From CAZZCU01 sp964652825 (GTDB lineage Bacteria; Bdellovibrionota_B; Oligoflexia; Oligoflexales; CAZZCU01), in contig CAZZCU010000008.1 of the NCBI GenBank assembly GCA_964652825.1, positions 1 to 64,000 on the forward strand: a stretch of 64,000 nucleotides of DNA. Direction: 5' to 3'. Below the pieces are notes generated by a model. It had not been told where the DNA came from and ran no database searches. It was given only the letters and a program-made list of their open reading frames with translations. Position 1 is the first letter of the stretch; every line of letters starts with the position of its first letter. Position numbers and translations under genes: made by a program. Below, piece by piece: positions 49,139 to 58,588 of this stretch.

Positions 49139-50959
49139 ATGAGCGATAAACCGATAGAAAATTTAAATTCCGATGAGGTCTTGTCGGATCTCGACCCGAC
49201 CCGTTGGACTAAACTGCCGTCGGTGGAATTCCGGAAGCTGCAGCATAAAACCCTAGGGCAGATTTTAGTCGAGCGCGCGGTAATTACCGAGGAGCAACTA
49301 AAAGAAGCCTTGGCGATTCAGCGTTCTGAAGGCAGCAAGAAACTCGGCGAAGTGCTGATCGAAAAGGAATTTTTGTCCGAGGATGCGATGCTGCGCGCTC
49401 TGGCGGCACAACTGGATCTGCCTTATTACGATCGTTTGCCAGTGAATGATATTGATCCGGCATTGGTCGACAATATCCCGCTGCAGTTTTGTCGCGATAA
49501 CCGCATATTGCCGATCGCACGCGATGATTTTAACGTCACGGTCGCCGTGGCCGATCCATTGAATATTTTTCCTTTGGATGATTTGCGCTTAATCTTGTCG
49601 ACTAATATCAATGTGATTCTGACTTCGGCGCGCATTATCGATAACAGTATCAATCGGGTTTACGAGCGTGCCAATGATGCATCACAAAAAGTGATCGACG
49701 AACTGAATGTTCCGGAAGTCGGCGCGGATCAAGATCTGGAAGAAACGCGCGATTTACTCGAATCGACCGACGACGAGAAGCCGATTATTCGTCTCGTCAA
49801 CGGCCTGCTGGCGCGCGCCGTGAAAGAGCGAGCGTCGGATATTCACATTGAACCGTTTGAGCACGAAATCATGGTGCGGTTTCGTATCGATGGCGTTTTG
49901 CAGGACAAGATGCAGATTCCCCGTCGTCATGCCGGCTCGTTGGCCTCACGTATTAAAATTATCGGTAAATTAAATATCGCCGAAAAGCGGGTGCCTCAGG
50001 ACGGCCGCATCAGTATTAAAGTGGCCGGTAAAGATATCGATGTTCGTCTTTCCGTTCTGCCAGTGGCGCACGGTGAGCGTATCGTGATGCGTCTATTGGA
50101 TAAGTCAGCCGGTGGCAAGCGACTGGATCAGATGGGGATTGAGCCGGACGTCTATCCGAAGTTCAATGCCTTGATCGAGCAGAAGCACGGAATTTTTCTG
50201 GTAACCGGTCCGACTGGTTCCGGTAAGACGACGTTGTTGTACGCAGCGGTTATGCAAATCAACACCACCGATATCAATATTCTGACTATCGAGGATCCGG
50301 TCGAGTATCAGTTGGCCGGGGTTGGGCAGATCGAGGTTAAAGATAAAGTCGGTTTGGGTTTTGCCGAAGGTCTGCGCTCGATCCTGCGTCAGGATCCCGA
50401 TGTGATTATGATCGGTGAGATTCGTGATGCTGAGACCGCGCGCATCGCGATTCAGGCATCTATTACCGGTCACTTGGTGTTCTCGACGATTCACACCAAC
50501 GATACGGCATCGACGGTCACTCGTTTAACTGATTTTGGCATCCAGCCATTTCAATTGTCGACGGCCATTCTTGGGATTGCGGCGACACGTCTGATGCGCA
50601 AACTGTGTCAGGTCTGTCGCGAGGCTTATATTCCATCCGAGCACGAGTTGTCATTGTTATCCATCAAACGCAATATGTTACCCGAAGGTAAAATCTATCG
50701 CGCCGGTCATGGTTGTGAGCGATGCGTTGGTCAGGGTTATCAGGGGCGCGTCGGCGTTTATGAGTTATTGGTCTTTGACGATGATATTCGCAAGCTGGTC
50801 CTGCAGACCCAGGACTCCAAGGCTATCAAAAAACTTGCCGTGGAAAAGGGTATGCGAACCTTGCGCGACTCGGCGGCGGCCAAAGTCGTGGCTGGTTTGA
50901 CGTCGCTGGACGAGGCGATTCGTAAGACTCAGACTGATGAACTCGAAATATCCGAATAG
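49139..50959 (+). CDS. gspE: Type II secretion ATPase GspE
   Basis: This cytoplasmic hexameric ATPase drives pseudopilus assembly. The 606-residue protein has an N-terminal T2SSE_N domain (starting about 45, TLGQILVERAVITEEQ) and a C-terminal core with Walker A GPTGSGKTTLLYAAV, an Asp box (ILTIEDPVEY), Walker B DPDVIMIGEIRDAETA and a His box HLVFSTIHTNDTAS. The four-cysteine zinc motif CQVC...CERC (about 500-545) is present. It starts 18 bases after gspD. The N-terminus before residue 40 is an extra tail. Confidence 0.97.
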   Translation: MSDKPIENLNSDEVLSDLDPTRWTKLPSVEFRKLQHKTLGQILVERAVITEEQLKEALAIQRSEGSKKLGEVLIEKEFLSEDAMLRALAAQLDLPYYDRLPVNDIDPALVDNIPLQFCRDNRILPIARDDFNVTVAVADPLNIFPLDDLRLILSTNINVILTSARIIDNSINRVYERANDASQKVIDELNVPEVGADQDLEETRDLLESTDDEKPIIRLVNGLLARAVKERASDIHIEPFEHEIMVRFRIDGVLQDKMQIPRRHAGSLASRIKIIGKLNIAEKRVPQDGRISIKVAGKDIDVRLSVLPVAHGERIVMRLLDKSAGGKRLDQMGIEPDVYPKFNALIEQKHGIFLVTGPTGSGKTTLLYAAVMQINTTDINILTIEDPVEYQLAGVGQIEVKDKVGLGFAEGLRSILRQDPDVIMIGEIRDAETARIAIQASITGHLVFSTIHTNDTASTVTRLTDFGIQPFQLSTAILGIAATRLMRKLCQVCREAYIPSEHELSLLSIKRNMLPEGKIYRAGHGCERCVGQGYQGRVGVYELLVFDDDIRKLVLQTQDSKAIKKLAVEKGMRTLRDSAAAKVVAGLTSLDEAIRKTQTDELEISE

Positions 50960-50980
50960 CCGAATAGGGTAGACTAACCA

Positions 50981-52201
50981 GTGCCAATATATGCGTACAA
51001 AGGATATGACCTAGCCTCTGGCGCTGCCCGCAAGGGTAAGATCGAAGCGGAGTCACTGAAGGCCGCACGCGCAAAGTTGCGACAAAAGAGCGGGATCATT
51101 GCCTCGGAACTCAAAGAAGAAACCTCCCTCGAAAAAGTCAAAACCAAATCGCGTTATTTTAATAGTCGCGTCAGTGATACGGATCTTGCGATCATGACCC
51201 GGCAGTTCGCAACCTTGCAGTCGGCGCACGTACCGCTGGATGAATCGTTGCGTGCTTTGACCGGGCAAGTCGACAATATGGTGCTGCGCAATACTCTGGC
51301 GGCTTTGAAGGATCAGATATCGGAGGGTAAATCGCTTGGCGACGCGACGGCTTCTTATCCCGGCGTGTTCAGTCGCCTGTATGTGAACATGGTGCGTGCT
51401 GGCGAGTCGTCCGGCACTTTGGATGTCGTGCTGGTGCGGTTGGCTGACTTTCTCGAAGCCCAGGTGGTGATGCGTGGCCAGATTGTCAGCGCGATCGCTT
51501 ATCCGGCGATCATGATTTGCGTGTCGATGGCGATCATCATGTATTTATTCGTCTCGGTGGTTCCCAAGCTCACTAAGGTTTTCAAGAATCTTAAAGTAAC
51601 TTTGCCCTGGTACACCGAGCTGCTCATCGATTCCTCAAAGTTTGTGCAGGATTATTGGTACTTGGTGATCGGTATGACGGCCGCTGGCTTCTATCTGTTC
51701 AAAACCTGGGTGTCGAAGGATGCCGGTCGCCGCAAGTTTGATAGTTTGGTCCTGAAGCTGCCACTTTTTGGGTCGTTGATATTGCGGATCAACGTGGCTC
51801 GCTTTACGCAGACATTGTCAACATTGCTTAATTCTGGCGTACCGATTATTCGGGCATTAGAGATTACGCGTAACATCGTGACCAATACCATCATTGCTGA
51901 TGTGATCGAGCAGGCGAAAATCGCGGTGCAGGAGGGGCAGAGTCTGGGTGCCTGCATTGAGCGGAGTGGCAAATTTCCGGCATTGGTGACACATATGATT
52001 ATGACTGGCGAGCGGACCGGACAACTCGAAGAAATGTTGAATCATGTGGCCAAGGCTTATGACAGCGAAGTCGAGCGTAAGATTGAGACCATGATTAGTC
52101 TCATCGAGCCGGCGATGATTGTGGTGATGGGTGGCATTGCCACGCTGGTTGTTATGGCTCTGATGATGCCAATGCTTTCGATTATGAATCAAATACGGTA
52201 A
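50981..52201 (+). CDS. gspF: Type II secretion inner-membrane platform protein GspF
   Basis: GspF is the polytopic inner-membrane platform protein. The GTG-started protein of 406 residues begins MPIYAYKGYDLASGAARKG, as in the family, and has two homologous T2SSF domains (about 70-190 and 275-400) and three membrane segments (around 168-190, 222-242 and 375-400). RQFATLQSAHVPLDESLRAL and TQTLSTLLNSGVPIIRALE are the two repeated signatures. It lies 21 bases after gspE. Confidence 0.96.
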   Translation: MPIYAYKGYDLASGAARKGKIEAESLKAARAKLRQKSGIIASELKEETSLEKVKTKSRYFNSRVSDTDLAIMTRQFATLQSAHVPLDESLRALTGQVDNMVLRNTLAALKDQISEGKSLGDATASYPGVFSRLYVNMVRAGESSGTLDVVLVRLADFLEAQVVMRGQIVSAIAYPAIMICVSMAIIMYLFVSVVPKLTKVFKNLKVTLPWYTELLIDSSKFVQDYWYLVIGMTAAGFYLFKTWVSKDAGRRKFDSLVLKLPLFGSLILRINVARFTQTLSTLLNSGVPIIRALEITRNIVTNTIIADVIEQAKIAVQEGQSLGACIERSGKFPALVTHMIMTGERTGQLEEMLNHVAKAYDSEVERKIETMISLIEPAMIVVMGGIATLVVMALMMPMLSIMNQIR

Positions 52202-52247
52202 TGTATGAAGTTATAGCGTAGAGCCGTTTTTTTGCTGGAGTGAAAAT

Positions 52248-52691
52248 ATGAAAAATCCATCGAGCTTTAATCGTAACCTCTTGGCATCCGGTCAACGAGG
52301 TATGAACCTGATCGAGATTATTATCGTTATCGGCCTGATCGGCACCATCATGGCGATTATCGTCACCAACTTAACCGGTAAACAGGAAGAAGCGATGAAG
52401 GATGCAACCAGACTTTCCATTAAGACGATGGAAAACAATCTGCAGTTGTATAAAGCCCATAATTACTCTTATCCAACGACGGAACAGGGATTGAACGCGC
52501 TGATTACGGCGCCCAGTGACAGCAAACGCTGGCGCGGGCCCTACACGGAAGAAGAGAAGCTGCAGGATCCCTGGGGCAATGCTTTTGGCTACGAATCCGA
52601 CGGGCGCAACTATCGCATAACCTCTGGTGGACCAAACCAGACAATCGGCGACGAGGACGACATTGTCTATCCAGAGCAAAAGGGCGAGTAG
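52248..52691 (+). CDS. gspG: Type II secretion major pseudopilin GspG
   Basis: GspG is the main pseudopilin that builds the piston-like fibre. The 147-residue precursor has a leader ending GQRG and the mature start MNLIEIIIVIGLIG, with Glu at +5. The +1 residue is Met rather than Phe. The calcium-binding signature DPWGNAFGYESDGRNY and the PTTEQGLNAL motif are present. GGAG lies 9 bases upstream of the ATG. The next gene overlaps its 3' end. Confidence 0.96.
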   Translation: MKNPSSFNRNLLASGQRGMNLIEIIIVIGLIGTIMAIIVTNLTGKQEEAMKDATRLSIKTMENNLQLYKAHNYSYPTTEQGLNALITAPSDSKRWRGPYTEEEKLQDPWGNAFGYESDGRNYRITSGGPNQTIGDEDDIVYPEQKGE

Positions 52692-53451
52692 GCGCCACGC
52701 CCTTGGCTTTACTTTTATTGAAGTCATCATTGTCATCGCTATCATGGCGACGATTTATGCCGTGGCTATTCCACAGTTCAACATCATCACTGGTGCTGAG
52801 ACATCCACCAAAATCGGTCAGTTGGTAACGGACATTCGTAGTGCCTATGATATGGCGGTTCTGACGAACATGCCGCATCGTCTGGTTTTCACCTTGGCGA
52901 CGGGTGAATATCACCTGGAGGTGGCGGATCGTCGTGAGGTCTTGTTGGGTGATCGTAAGTTAGGTCATGATCCCACCGAAGCCGAAGAGAAGGCAGTTTT
53001 TGAAGAATTTGACGAGCGCTTCACTGAGTATCAAACGCTTGCCGGGTCGGAAGTGCGGGATACTGTTAATGATGAAGTGATTCAACCAACCTCGCCGCTA
53101 TTAAGGGCGAAAAACCGTTTGCGCCCTCCCAAATGGATTATGGTCGATGATCTGGAATGGCGCGCACGTCGTCTTGGTCCGCATCTTGGCATCATCAGCA
53201 TGCAGGCGGAGCATCATGAAACCCGACAGATGGCAGCGGATCTGGGTCCCGAGGGTCGCGCGATGTTGTACTTTTTCCCGAGCGGTTATGTGGAGAAGGC
53301 AGTGATTTATGTCGGTGTCAGAAGTGGCGATGCTTTTGATGAAAATCAAACACCATACACTGTCATTACTAAATCTTACGAAGGCGAAGCCGAGGCTCTG
53401 AACGGCATGCAGGAAGTTGATCTTGAAAAAGGCACGGTTCAAAATCAATAG
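52663..53451 (+). CDS. gspH: Type II secretion minor pseudopilin GspH
   Basis: This minor pseudopilin belongs to the fibre tip. The leader ends RRHALG and the mature part starts FTFIEVIIVIAIMATIYAVA, with E at +5. TTG 52663 gives a leader of 15 residues and has GAGGA upstream; a GTG at 52627 would overlap gspG by 65 bases, and the true start is uncertain between the two. From this start the protein has 262 residues, much longer than the ~170 residues of most GspH. The C-terminal domain of about 230 residues has an extra acidic segment (DPTEAEEKAVFEEFDERFTE). Confidence 0.85.
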   Translation: MSIQSKRASRRHALGFTFIEVIIVIAIMATIYAVAIPQFNIITGAETSTKIGQLVTDIRSAYDMAVLTNMPHRLVFTLATGEYHLEVADRREVLLGDRKLGHDPTEAEEKAVFEEFDERFTEYQTLAGSEVRDTVNDEVIQPTSPLLRAKNRLRPPKWIMVDDLEWRARRLGPHLGIISMQAEHHETRQMAADLGPEGRAMLYFFPSGYVEKAVIYVGVRSGDAFDENQTPYTVITKSYEGEAEALNGMQEVDLEKGTVQNQ

Positions 53452-54097
53452 TGGCGAGCGTAGCTTCTCGTTGGTTGAGACCATCGTGGCCATTGGTCTG
53501 TTGGTGATTTTTGTCGTGGAAGTTGCTGGCGTCCAAGGTAATGCCGTCTATTTTGCGGAGTATTCGCGACGCTCCGCGCAGGCGATGTGGTTGGCGCGGG
53601 CGTTGATGGCGAAAGTGGAGTATGCCGGTGCGACGCGGGCGTTTACGGATCTGCAGTCGGAAGAAAAAAATGCGCGCTTTGATGACTTTCCGGACTATAC
53701 CTATGATTTTTCGATTCAGGAATGGAAGTTGCCGGTGGCTCAATTGCTGGGAGCTGGCTCGGCGAGCGAAGAAGACGAGGGTCCGCAACAGGCCGGTGCT
53801 AGCGATCCGCTAACCGATGGTATCGCTCAGGTGCTCGGCGATGATTTGTTCCGGATTGCGCATGTCGAGGTTTTTTGGGCCGAAGGCGCGATTCGTAATA
53901 GTGTCACACTCACTTATCTTCTGACCAATCAGCGCAAAATCGATGAATTCGTCGGCGGCTTGAAATCCGTCTATGACTCGGTTTACAAACCGCTGCTTGC
54001 GGGTACCGAACAAAGACAGCAGAGACAGCAAGGACGCGCTGATGCCCCCGGGCGTGGCGACCGCGCTTCAACTCCCTCGGAATCGGGGGGACAATAA
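53423..54097 (+). CDS. gspI: Type II secretion minor pseudopilin GspI
   Basis: The protein has 224 residues, start TTG 53423 (AGGAAG 7 bases upstream). The leader-like N-terminus NSGERS precedes FSLVETIVAIGLLVIFVVEV, with Glu at +5 but Ser in the -1 position where prepilin peptidase usually demands Gly. The C-terminal half has a Gln/Arg-rich tail (EQRQQRQQGRADAPGRGDRA) and is longer than normal GspI (about 120 residues). Position between GspH and GspJ, the Glu+5 and the following hydrophobic helix support the call. Its start lies within the gspH end (29-base overlap). Confidence 0.82.
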   Translation: MKKARFKINSGERSFSLVETIVAIGLLVIFVVEVAGVQGNAVYFAEYSRRSAQAMWLARALMAKVEYAGATRAFTDLQSEEKNARFDDFPDYTYDFSIQEWKLPVAQLLGAGSASEEDEGPQQAGASDPLTDGIAQVLGDDLFRIAHVEVFWAEGAIRNSVTLTYLLTNQRKIDEFVGGLKSVYDSVYKPLLAGTEQRQQRQQGRADAPGRGDRASTPSESGGQ

Positions 54098-54098
54098 G

Positions 54099-54860
54099 AT
54101 GTATGAATGTGCTATGTCACGACGCCAGCAAGCCGGTCATACGATACTTGAAATTATTATCAGTATTTCCATTTTACTGTTTATGACCTTCGCGGTTTCA
54201 TCGTTGATGCGTTCCAATATCGATATGCGTTTTGCTTTGGCGGAGCGTTCTGCGGTGACGCATCGCTCGTCTTTGGTCATGCAGCGACTGGTTCAGGATA
54301 TTCAGCATAGCTTTATTATTTCCAGTCGTGATCAGATCCGCAATCCAGGGACGCGAAAGAATAATGGCATTTTTAAAATCGAAGTCTCGTCGGGCGGCGA
54401 TCAGCTGACGCTGACGACGATGTCGAAGATGCCATTGGTAGCCAACAATCAAGAGGCAGATACGACTTTGGTCGTTTACAAAATGGAAGATGATCCGGAG
54501 TCCATCGGTCGCCGGCGCCTATTGCGCGGTGAAGCAAAGAAGATTCCTGATGACCTGAAAGAAGAAATTCCAATGCAGGTTCTGGCCACGAATATGAAAA
54601 GCATTAAGTTAATGGCTTGGCGCGGTGACGATTGGAGCAAGGATAGTTGGGACACGACGCGTTCGGAATGGCGTAATCGTCTTCCTTACATGGTCACTGT
54701 TGAGGTCGAGGCTTTTGAAACGGATCCGTTACTGGTGCAAAATCGTGAATCAGCGGATGAGCCGACGTCGCTCATGCGAACCGTTGTGTTCTTGCCGTTT
54801 GCAACCAGTTTCGAGGAGATGCGGCCGCAGGCCTCGACAGTCAGGTGGAAGGTCTGGTGA
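54099..54860 (+). CDS. gspJ: Type II secretion minor pseudopilin GspJ
   Basis: This 253-residue minor pseudopilin starts MYECAMSRRQQAG followed by HTILEIIISISILLFMTFAV. The +5 residue is Glu, and the -1 residue is Gly, but +1 is His rather than Phe. The rest contains DIQHSFIISSRDQIRN and AWRGDDWSKDSW, resembling the GspJ fold. ATG 54099 has a GGGGGG ribosome site 8 bases upstream and begins one base after the gspI stop; an upstream in-frame ATG would be inside gspI. Confidence 0.85.
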   Translation: MYECAMSRRQQAGHTILEIIISISILLFMTFAVSSLMRSNIDMRFALAERSAVTHRSSLVMQRLVQDIQHSFIISSRDQIRNPGTRKNNGIFKIEVSSGGDQLTLTTMSKMPLVANNQEADTTLVVYKMEDDPESIGRRRLLRGEAKKIPDDLKEEIPMQVLATNMKSIKLMAWRGDDWSKDSWDTTRSEWRNRLPYMVTVEVEAFETDPLLVQNRESADEPTSLMRTVVFLPFATSFEEMRPQASTVRWKVW

Positions 54861-56128
54861 AGCGATTACTCGCAAATTTACGTCAGCGTTTACCGCATAC
54901 CCAATGTGGTTTTCCGGTTGCCGATGCCAATGGGCCGGCACCGGGTGGTGGGAAGCGGAGCCGCGGAATTTCTTTGATCATTGCCGTCGTGGTCATTGCC
55001 ATGATGATGGTGTTCAGTTCTGATTTGATTTTAAATTCGCAGGTAAATCTCGAATTGGCGGTGGCGCAGCGCGATAATGTCAAAGCTGAATACATGGCGA
55101 AGTCGGCGCTGAATCTGGGGATTTTCCTGGTGTCGGCTGATTTTGCCCTCGATTTGTTCCTGGCATCACCGCAAAGTCCGATGAAAACCAATCCTACCGA
55201 CGGCTTCTCCGATATCTGGAGCATGCTTAATGGTTTGCCGATTGGCGGTGGGTCGTTAGAGTTATTGGCCGCGACTCAGGAGAGTCTGGACTTAAGCGCG
55301 GTGAATGACGGCAAAGTGATCGATATGCTGAAGCTCTTTGACGGAGAATTCTCGGTCGATGTCGTGGATGAGAGTAACAAAATTAATCTGAACTACTGCG
55401 CGATTGGTCGTTGTCCGGAAGTTCTCTCAATGATGAAGTCACTGATGAGTTGTCCTGCCGAGAAATTCTATCTGGACGCGCAGAATTTTCGCACCAATGA
55501 AGTTATTTATAAAATCAAAGATTGGGTTGATAGCGACCGACGGGCCGAACCGGAAACGCTGGTCAATGATGAGGACGATCCTTACATGAAATTGCAGCCA
55601 TCATATCGCGCCAAGAATGCGCCGATGGATACTCTGGACGAATTGCGGCTGATCGATGGCTGGCGCGACGACGTGCATGCAATTTTTTCGCCTTACTTGA
55701 CGGTGTATCCATTTCAAAAATCAGGCAATGACAAGCCGAAAATCAACATCAATACCGCATCTCGTGAGTTGCTAAGCTGCTTGATTCCGAGTGCTGTCCG
55801 TGACTGTAATGAGAAATTTCAGATAGCGCTTAAAACGCGTGGCGAAGATAAAACTAATCTGGCTACCGATGGCTCTGGCATCTTGTCGACATTGCAGCAG
55901 AGCTTTTGTTACAGTCCTGCCGCCGAGAATCCCGCCGAGCCCGGAACCGGCAGCCAGGAAAATCGTGCTCAATGGTTTACTACCATCTCGTCGGTGTTCC
56001 GGATAACCGGTCGTGGTCATGTTGGCGGCCGCATGCGGGAGATCACGATTGTTATTGAACGCGAAATGCCTGATGCCGCTCGGAAGTCGCTGTCGTCATA
56101 TAAAGTCCTGGCTTGGAAACTTTCCTAA
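54857..56128 (+). CDS. gspK: Type II secretion minor pseudopilin GspK
   Basis: GspK caps the pseudopilus tip complex. The 423-residue protein has a long basic leader ending KRSRG and a hydrophobic helix ISLIIAVVVIAMMMVF with Ile at +5, as usual in GspK, which lacks the conserved Glu. The two domains include SAM-like helices (INLNYCAIGRCPEVLSMMKS...) and the C-terminal ININTASRELL motif. GTG 54857 overlaps the gspJ stop by 4 bases (GTGA); a GTG at 54845 would extend it by four residues. Several cysteines are present, suggesting a disulfide-stabilised cap domain. Confidence 0.9.
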   Translation: MKRLLANLRQRLPHTQCGFPVADANGPAPGGGKRSRGISLIIAVVVIAMMMVFSSDLILNSQVNLELAVAQRDNVKAEYMAKSALNLGIFLVSADFALDLFLASPQSPMKTNPTDGFSDIWSMLNGLPIGGGSLELLAATQESLDLSAVNDGKVIDMLKLFDGEFSVDVVDESNKINLNYCAIGRCPEVLSMMKSLMSCPAEKFYLDAQNFRTNEVIYKIKDWVDSDRRAEPETLVNDEDDPYMKLQPSYRAKNAPMDTLDELRLIDGWRDDVHAIFSPYLTVYPFQKSGNDKPKININTASRELLSCLIPSAVRDCNEKFQIALKTRGEDKTNLATDGSGILSTLQQSFCYSPAAENPAEPGTGSQENRAQWFTTISSVFRITGRGHVGGRMREITIVIEREMPDAARKSLSSYKVLAWKLS

Positions 56129-56189
56129 AGCCGACCTATTCCTCTTTAATTATATGAGCTTAAACTGGCTTCATCGCGGTGGCGCTACG

Positions 56190-56218
56190 TTGACTTGTCC
56201 GGTGAGACGCGCCAGAAT
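56190..56218 (+). promoter_or_regulatory. Candidate promoter for gspLMN
   Basis: TTGACT (56190-56195), a 17-base spacer and CAGAAT (56213-56218) lie 36 bases before the gspL start, in the 125-base gap after gspK. The -35 is 5/6; the -10 is 4/6. Confidence 0.35.
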
Positions 56219-56253
56219 ACTAATACCACGAAATTCCAGGGAATAATCGTTAT

Positions 56254-57921
56254 ATGCAAAAAGTTATCGGACTTGATATCGGCAGTTATTCCATCAAGGC
56301 TGTCGAAATTGTCAAAACATTCAAGTCGTACGAAATTGCGAATTTTTATGAGAACGTGATTCCCAATCTGGAAGGCGTTCCCATGGAAACCATTGTTCCC
56401 ACCTGCATGGAACAACTCTTCCAGGAAAATGATCTGGTCGCCGATCGGATTGTCACGGCGATGCCAGGACAGTTCATTTCCAGCCGCATTTTAACCTTTA
56501 ATTTTTCTGATCCGCGTAAAATTCAAACTGCCGTCTTCGCGGAAATCGAAGAAGCTGTGCCGTTCATGATGGAAGAGATGATTATCGATAATCATGTTCT
56601 TGGTACTTCTGGTGGCAAGACAACGGTATTGGCGGTAATGACGCGCAAAGCTTTTCTGCGCAATTTCCTGGATTTGTTGCAACGTATCCACATTGATCCC
56701 AAGTTAGTTGATGTCGACAGTCTGGCTTTCTACAACTTGTGTTCCTATTTGACTTTGGAGCCTGGCAAAAGCGTGGCTTTGGTCGATATTGGTCATGAGA
56801 AAACCTCGGTTTGTATTATTCGCGATGGTTTATTGAAAATGTTCCGCTCAATCAATTTGGGTGGTCGTTATGTCACGGATTTCTTGGCGCGTGATTTTGA
56901 AACGTCGTTCCAGGAAGCGCAACGCATGAAGCACGCTATCAGCCGCGTGATCTGTGTTGATGATCAGGCCACCGATCTACAGGGATCGGATAAAATGGTT
57001 GCTGAGCGTTCGACTCTGGCGGCCAGTGCTATCGTCAAGGAGCTTGGTCGTACGATCTATGCTTATAAAACCGTCGGCCAAGAAGCGATCTCGCAGATAT
57101 TGATTTCTGGTGGAACGTCGAACATCAAAAATTTCGACTTGTTCCTGCAGGACCATCTTGAAGTTCCGGTGGAGCGTCTGCGTTTGGATGCCACCAGCCT
57201 GAAAATTAATCCGGAGTTGCAACCGCAGATGTCGATTATGCCGCAAGGTGTCGCTATCGGTATGCGCACGGTGACGACGATCGGCAATCAGTCGCAGATT
57301 AATCTACGCAAAGGCGAATTCGCCTATGTGCAAAATTATGAAGCTTTGCTGCATTCGGTCAGCCAGGCGGCGAAGATAGTCGGGATCGCCGTAATGTTGT
57401 TGCTGGTCAGCTACGGTTTTCAATACTTCTTTTATGCAAAGCAGATTAAGGAAGTGCACGCACAGTATTATCGGCAATACGGTGATATCTTCGCGGATGC
57501 GAAAAGAAAATCCACGACGAATGTTTTGTTCAAAAAATATCAGAAAGACGCGGAAACCCGTTTGCATCGCGAAATTGAACAAAAGCGCGCCGCGGTTGAT
57601 GGTTTCATCACCGAAAATACGGCAAGCGGCGTTTTGCCGTTGATGCGGGATCTGAGTACGGGAATTCCCAAGGATTTGAAGGTCGATGTAACGCGTTATG
57701 ATTTCCGCGTGACGGCGCCATATGAAGCGAGCTTTGAATTACGTGCCGAGACGGATAGCTATGACAATCAGGGGAAGTTGGTCGATGCTATCAAGCAGGT
57801 TTCTTCTCTGAAGGATCTACGGGAACTAAGTTCGGGTGCTAAACCGGGTACCAATAATTCGGTCATTGAATTTTCGATTCGTGCAAATTACGACGGTCGC
57901 GCCGGCAAGCGCGGCGCTTAG
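56254..57921 (+). CDS. gspL: Type II secretion protein GspL with PilM-like actin fold
   Basis: GspL anchors GspE to the inner membrane. Here it looks like a fusion of the cytoplasmic actin-like PilM domain and the GspL membrane/periplasmic part in 555 residues. It starts MQKVIGLDIGSYSIKAVEIV (phosphate-1-like GLDIGS), has VALVDIGHEKTSVCIIRDG (phosphate-2-like) and LISGGTSNIKNFDLFL (adenosine motif), then a transmembrane segment (about 377-394) and a ferredoxin-like periplasmic part beginning about 460. The GspL identity comes from the operon order (K-L-M-N) and the C-terminal part, while the N-terminal sequence is close to PilM of type IV pili. It may be expressed from a separate promoter. 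Confidence 0.9.
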   Translation: MQKVIGLDIGSYSIKAVEIVKTFKSYEIANFYENVIPNLEGVPMETIVPTCMEQLFQENDLVADRIVTAMPGQFISSRILTFNFSDPRKIQTAVFAEIEEAVPFMMEEMIIDNHVLGTSGGKTTVLAVMTRKAFLRNFLDLLQRIHIDPKLVDVDSLAFYNLCSYLTLEPGKSVALVDIGHEKTSVCIIRDGLLKMFRSINLGGRYVTDFLARDFETSFQEAQRMKHAISRVICVDDQATDLQGSDKMVAERSTLAASAIVKELGRTIYAYKTVGQEAISQILISGGTSNIKNFDLFLQDHLEVPVERLRLDATSLKINPELQPQMSIMPQGVAIGMRTVTTIGNQSQINLRKGEFAYVQNYEALLHSVSQAAKIVGIAVMLLLVSYGFQYFFYAKQIKEVHAQYYRQYGDIFADAKRKSTTNVLFKKYQKDAETRLHREIEQKRAAVDGFITENTASGVLPLMRDLSTGIPKDLKVDVTRYDFRVTAPYEASFELRAETDSYDNQGKLVDAIKQVSSLKDLRELSSGAKPGTNNSVIEFSIRANYDGRAGKRGA

Positions 57922-57934
57922 GCAAAGGTAAGTC

Positions 57935-58588
57935 ATGTTAGAGCAATATTTGGATAAACCGAAAGCCTACCTGAACTACGGTGTGGCGACAGTCAAGCGC
58001 TGGACTCTCGGGGCTAACAATGAGCGTCTTGATTTTGTCATGGACAGCTTTTACAAGCTGGATCCACGCGAGCGGATTATTGTTCTGGCCGGGCTGGGCG
58101 GAGTTATCGCCTGCGCTATTTTAGGAGCGGGATTCTTTTACCTGGCGCGTGTCAATGCGCTGAAGACGGAGTTAAATGACGGTTTTAGCGCTCTGCATAA
58201 TCTAGAGAGCCTACGCGCATCTTATCAGCTCGAACATCAGCGCTTTGAATCAGCGGTGGATCTTGTTCGTCGGAAAACCGCCGGCATGAAGGTTAAGCCG
58301 TTTTTTGAGAAAACAGCGCGTGATATCGGTATTCAAATCGAAATTGCCAACGAACAGCGTGAACCGATTCCGCCGGATAATCCGCTGTCGGCGCGTATGC
58401 AATATGTAAAAGCTGAGTTGCGTTTGAATCGCATATCATTGCCGCGTTTGATTAAACTCCTTACGGAAATTGAAAAGGCGGGCAATTTTTTGATGGTGGA
58501 TGCGATTGAAATACGGTCGTTATATGGCACTAAACTGTTCTTCTCATCAACGGTGAAAGTTCGTGGTTACACTCTCGGAGATATTTAA
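57935..58588 (+). CDS. gspM: Type II secretion protein GspM-like
   Basis: This 217-residue inner-membrane protein has an N-terminal cytoplasmic tail, one membrane helix (about 55-72, IIVLAGLGGVIACAILGAG) and a periplasmic ferredoxin-like domain. It starts ATG 57935, 13 bases after gspL, with GGTAAG upstream. GspM has little sequence conservation, so the call rests on topology, length and position between gspL and gspN. It pairs with GspL to hold the assembly platform. The 3' end overlaps gspN by 26 bases. Confidence 0.8.
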   Translation: MLEQYLDKPKAYLNYGVATVKRWTLGANNERLDFVMDSFYKLDPRERIIVLAGLGGVIACAILGAGFFYLARVNALKTELNDGFSALHNLESLRASYQLEHQRFESAVDLVRRKTAGMKVKPFFEKTARDIGIQIEIANEQREPIPPDNPLSARMQYVKAELRLNRISLPRLIKLLTEIEKAGNFLMVDAIEIRSLYGTKLFFSSTVKVRGYTLGDI

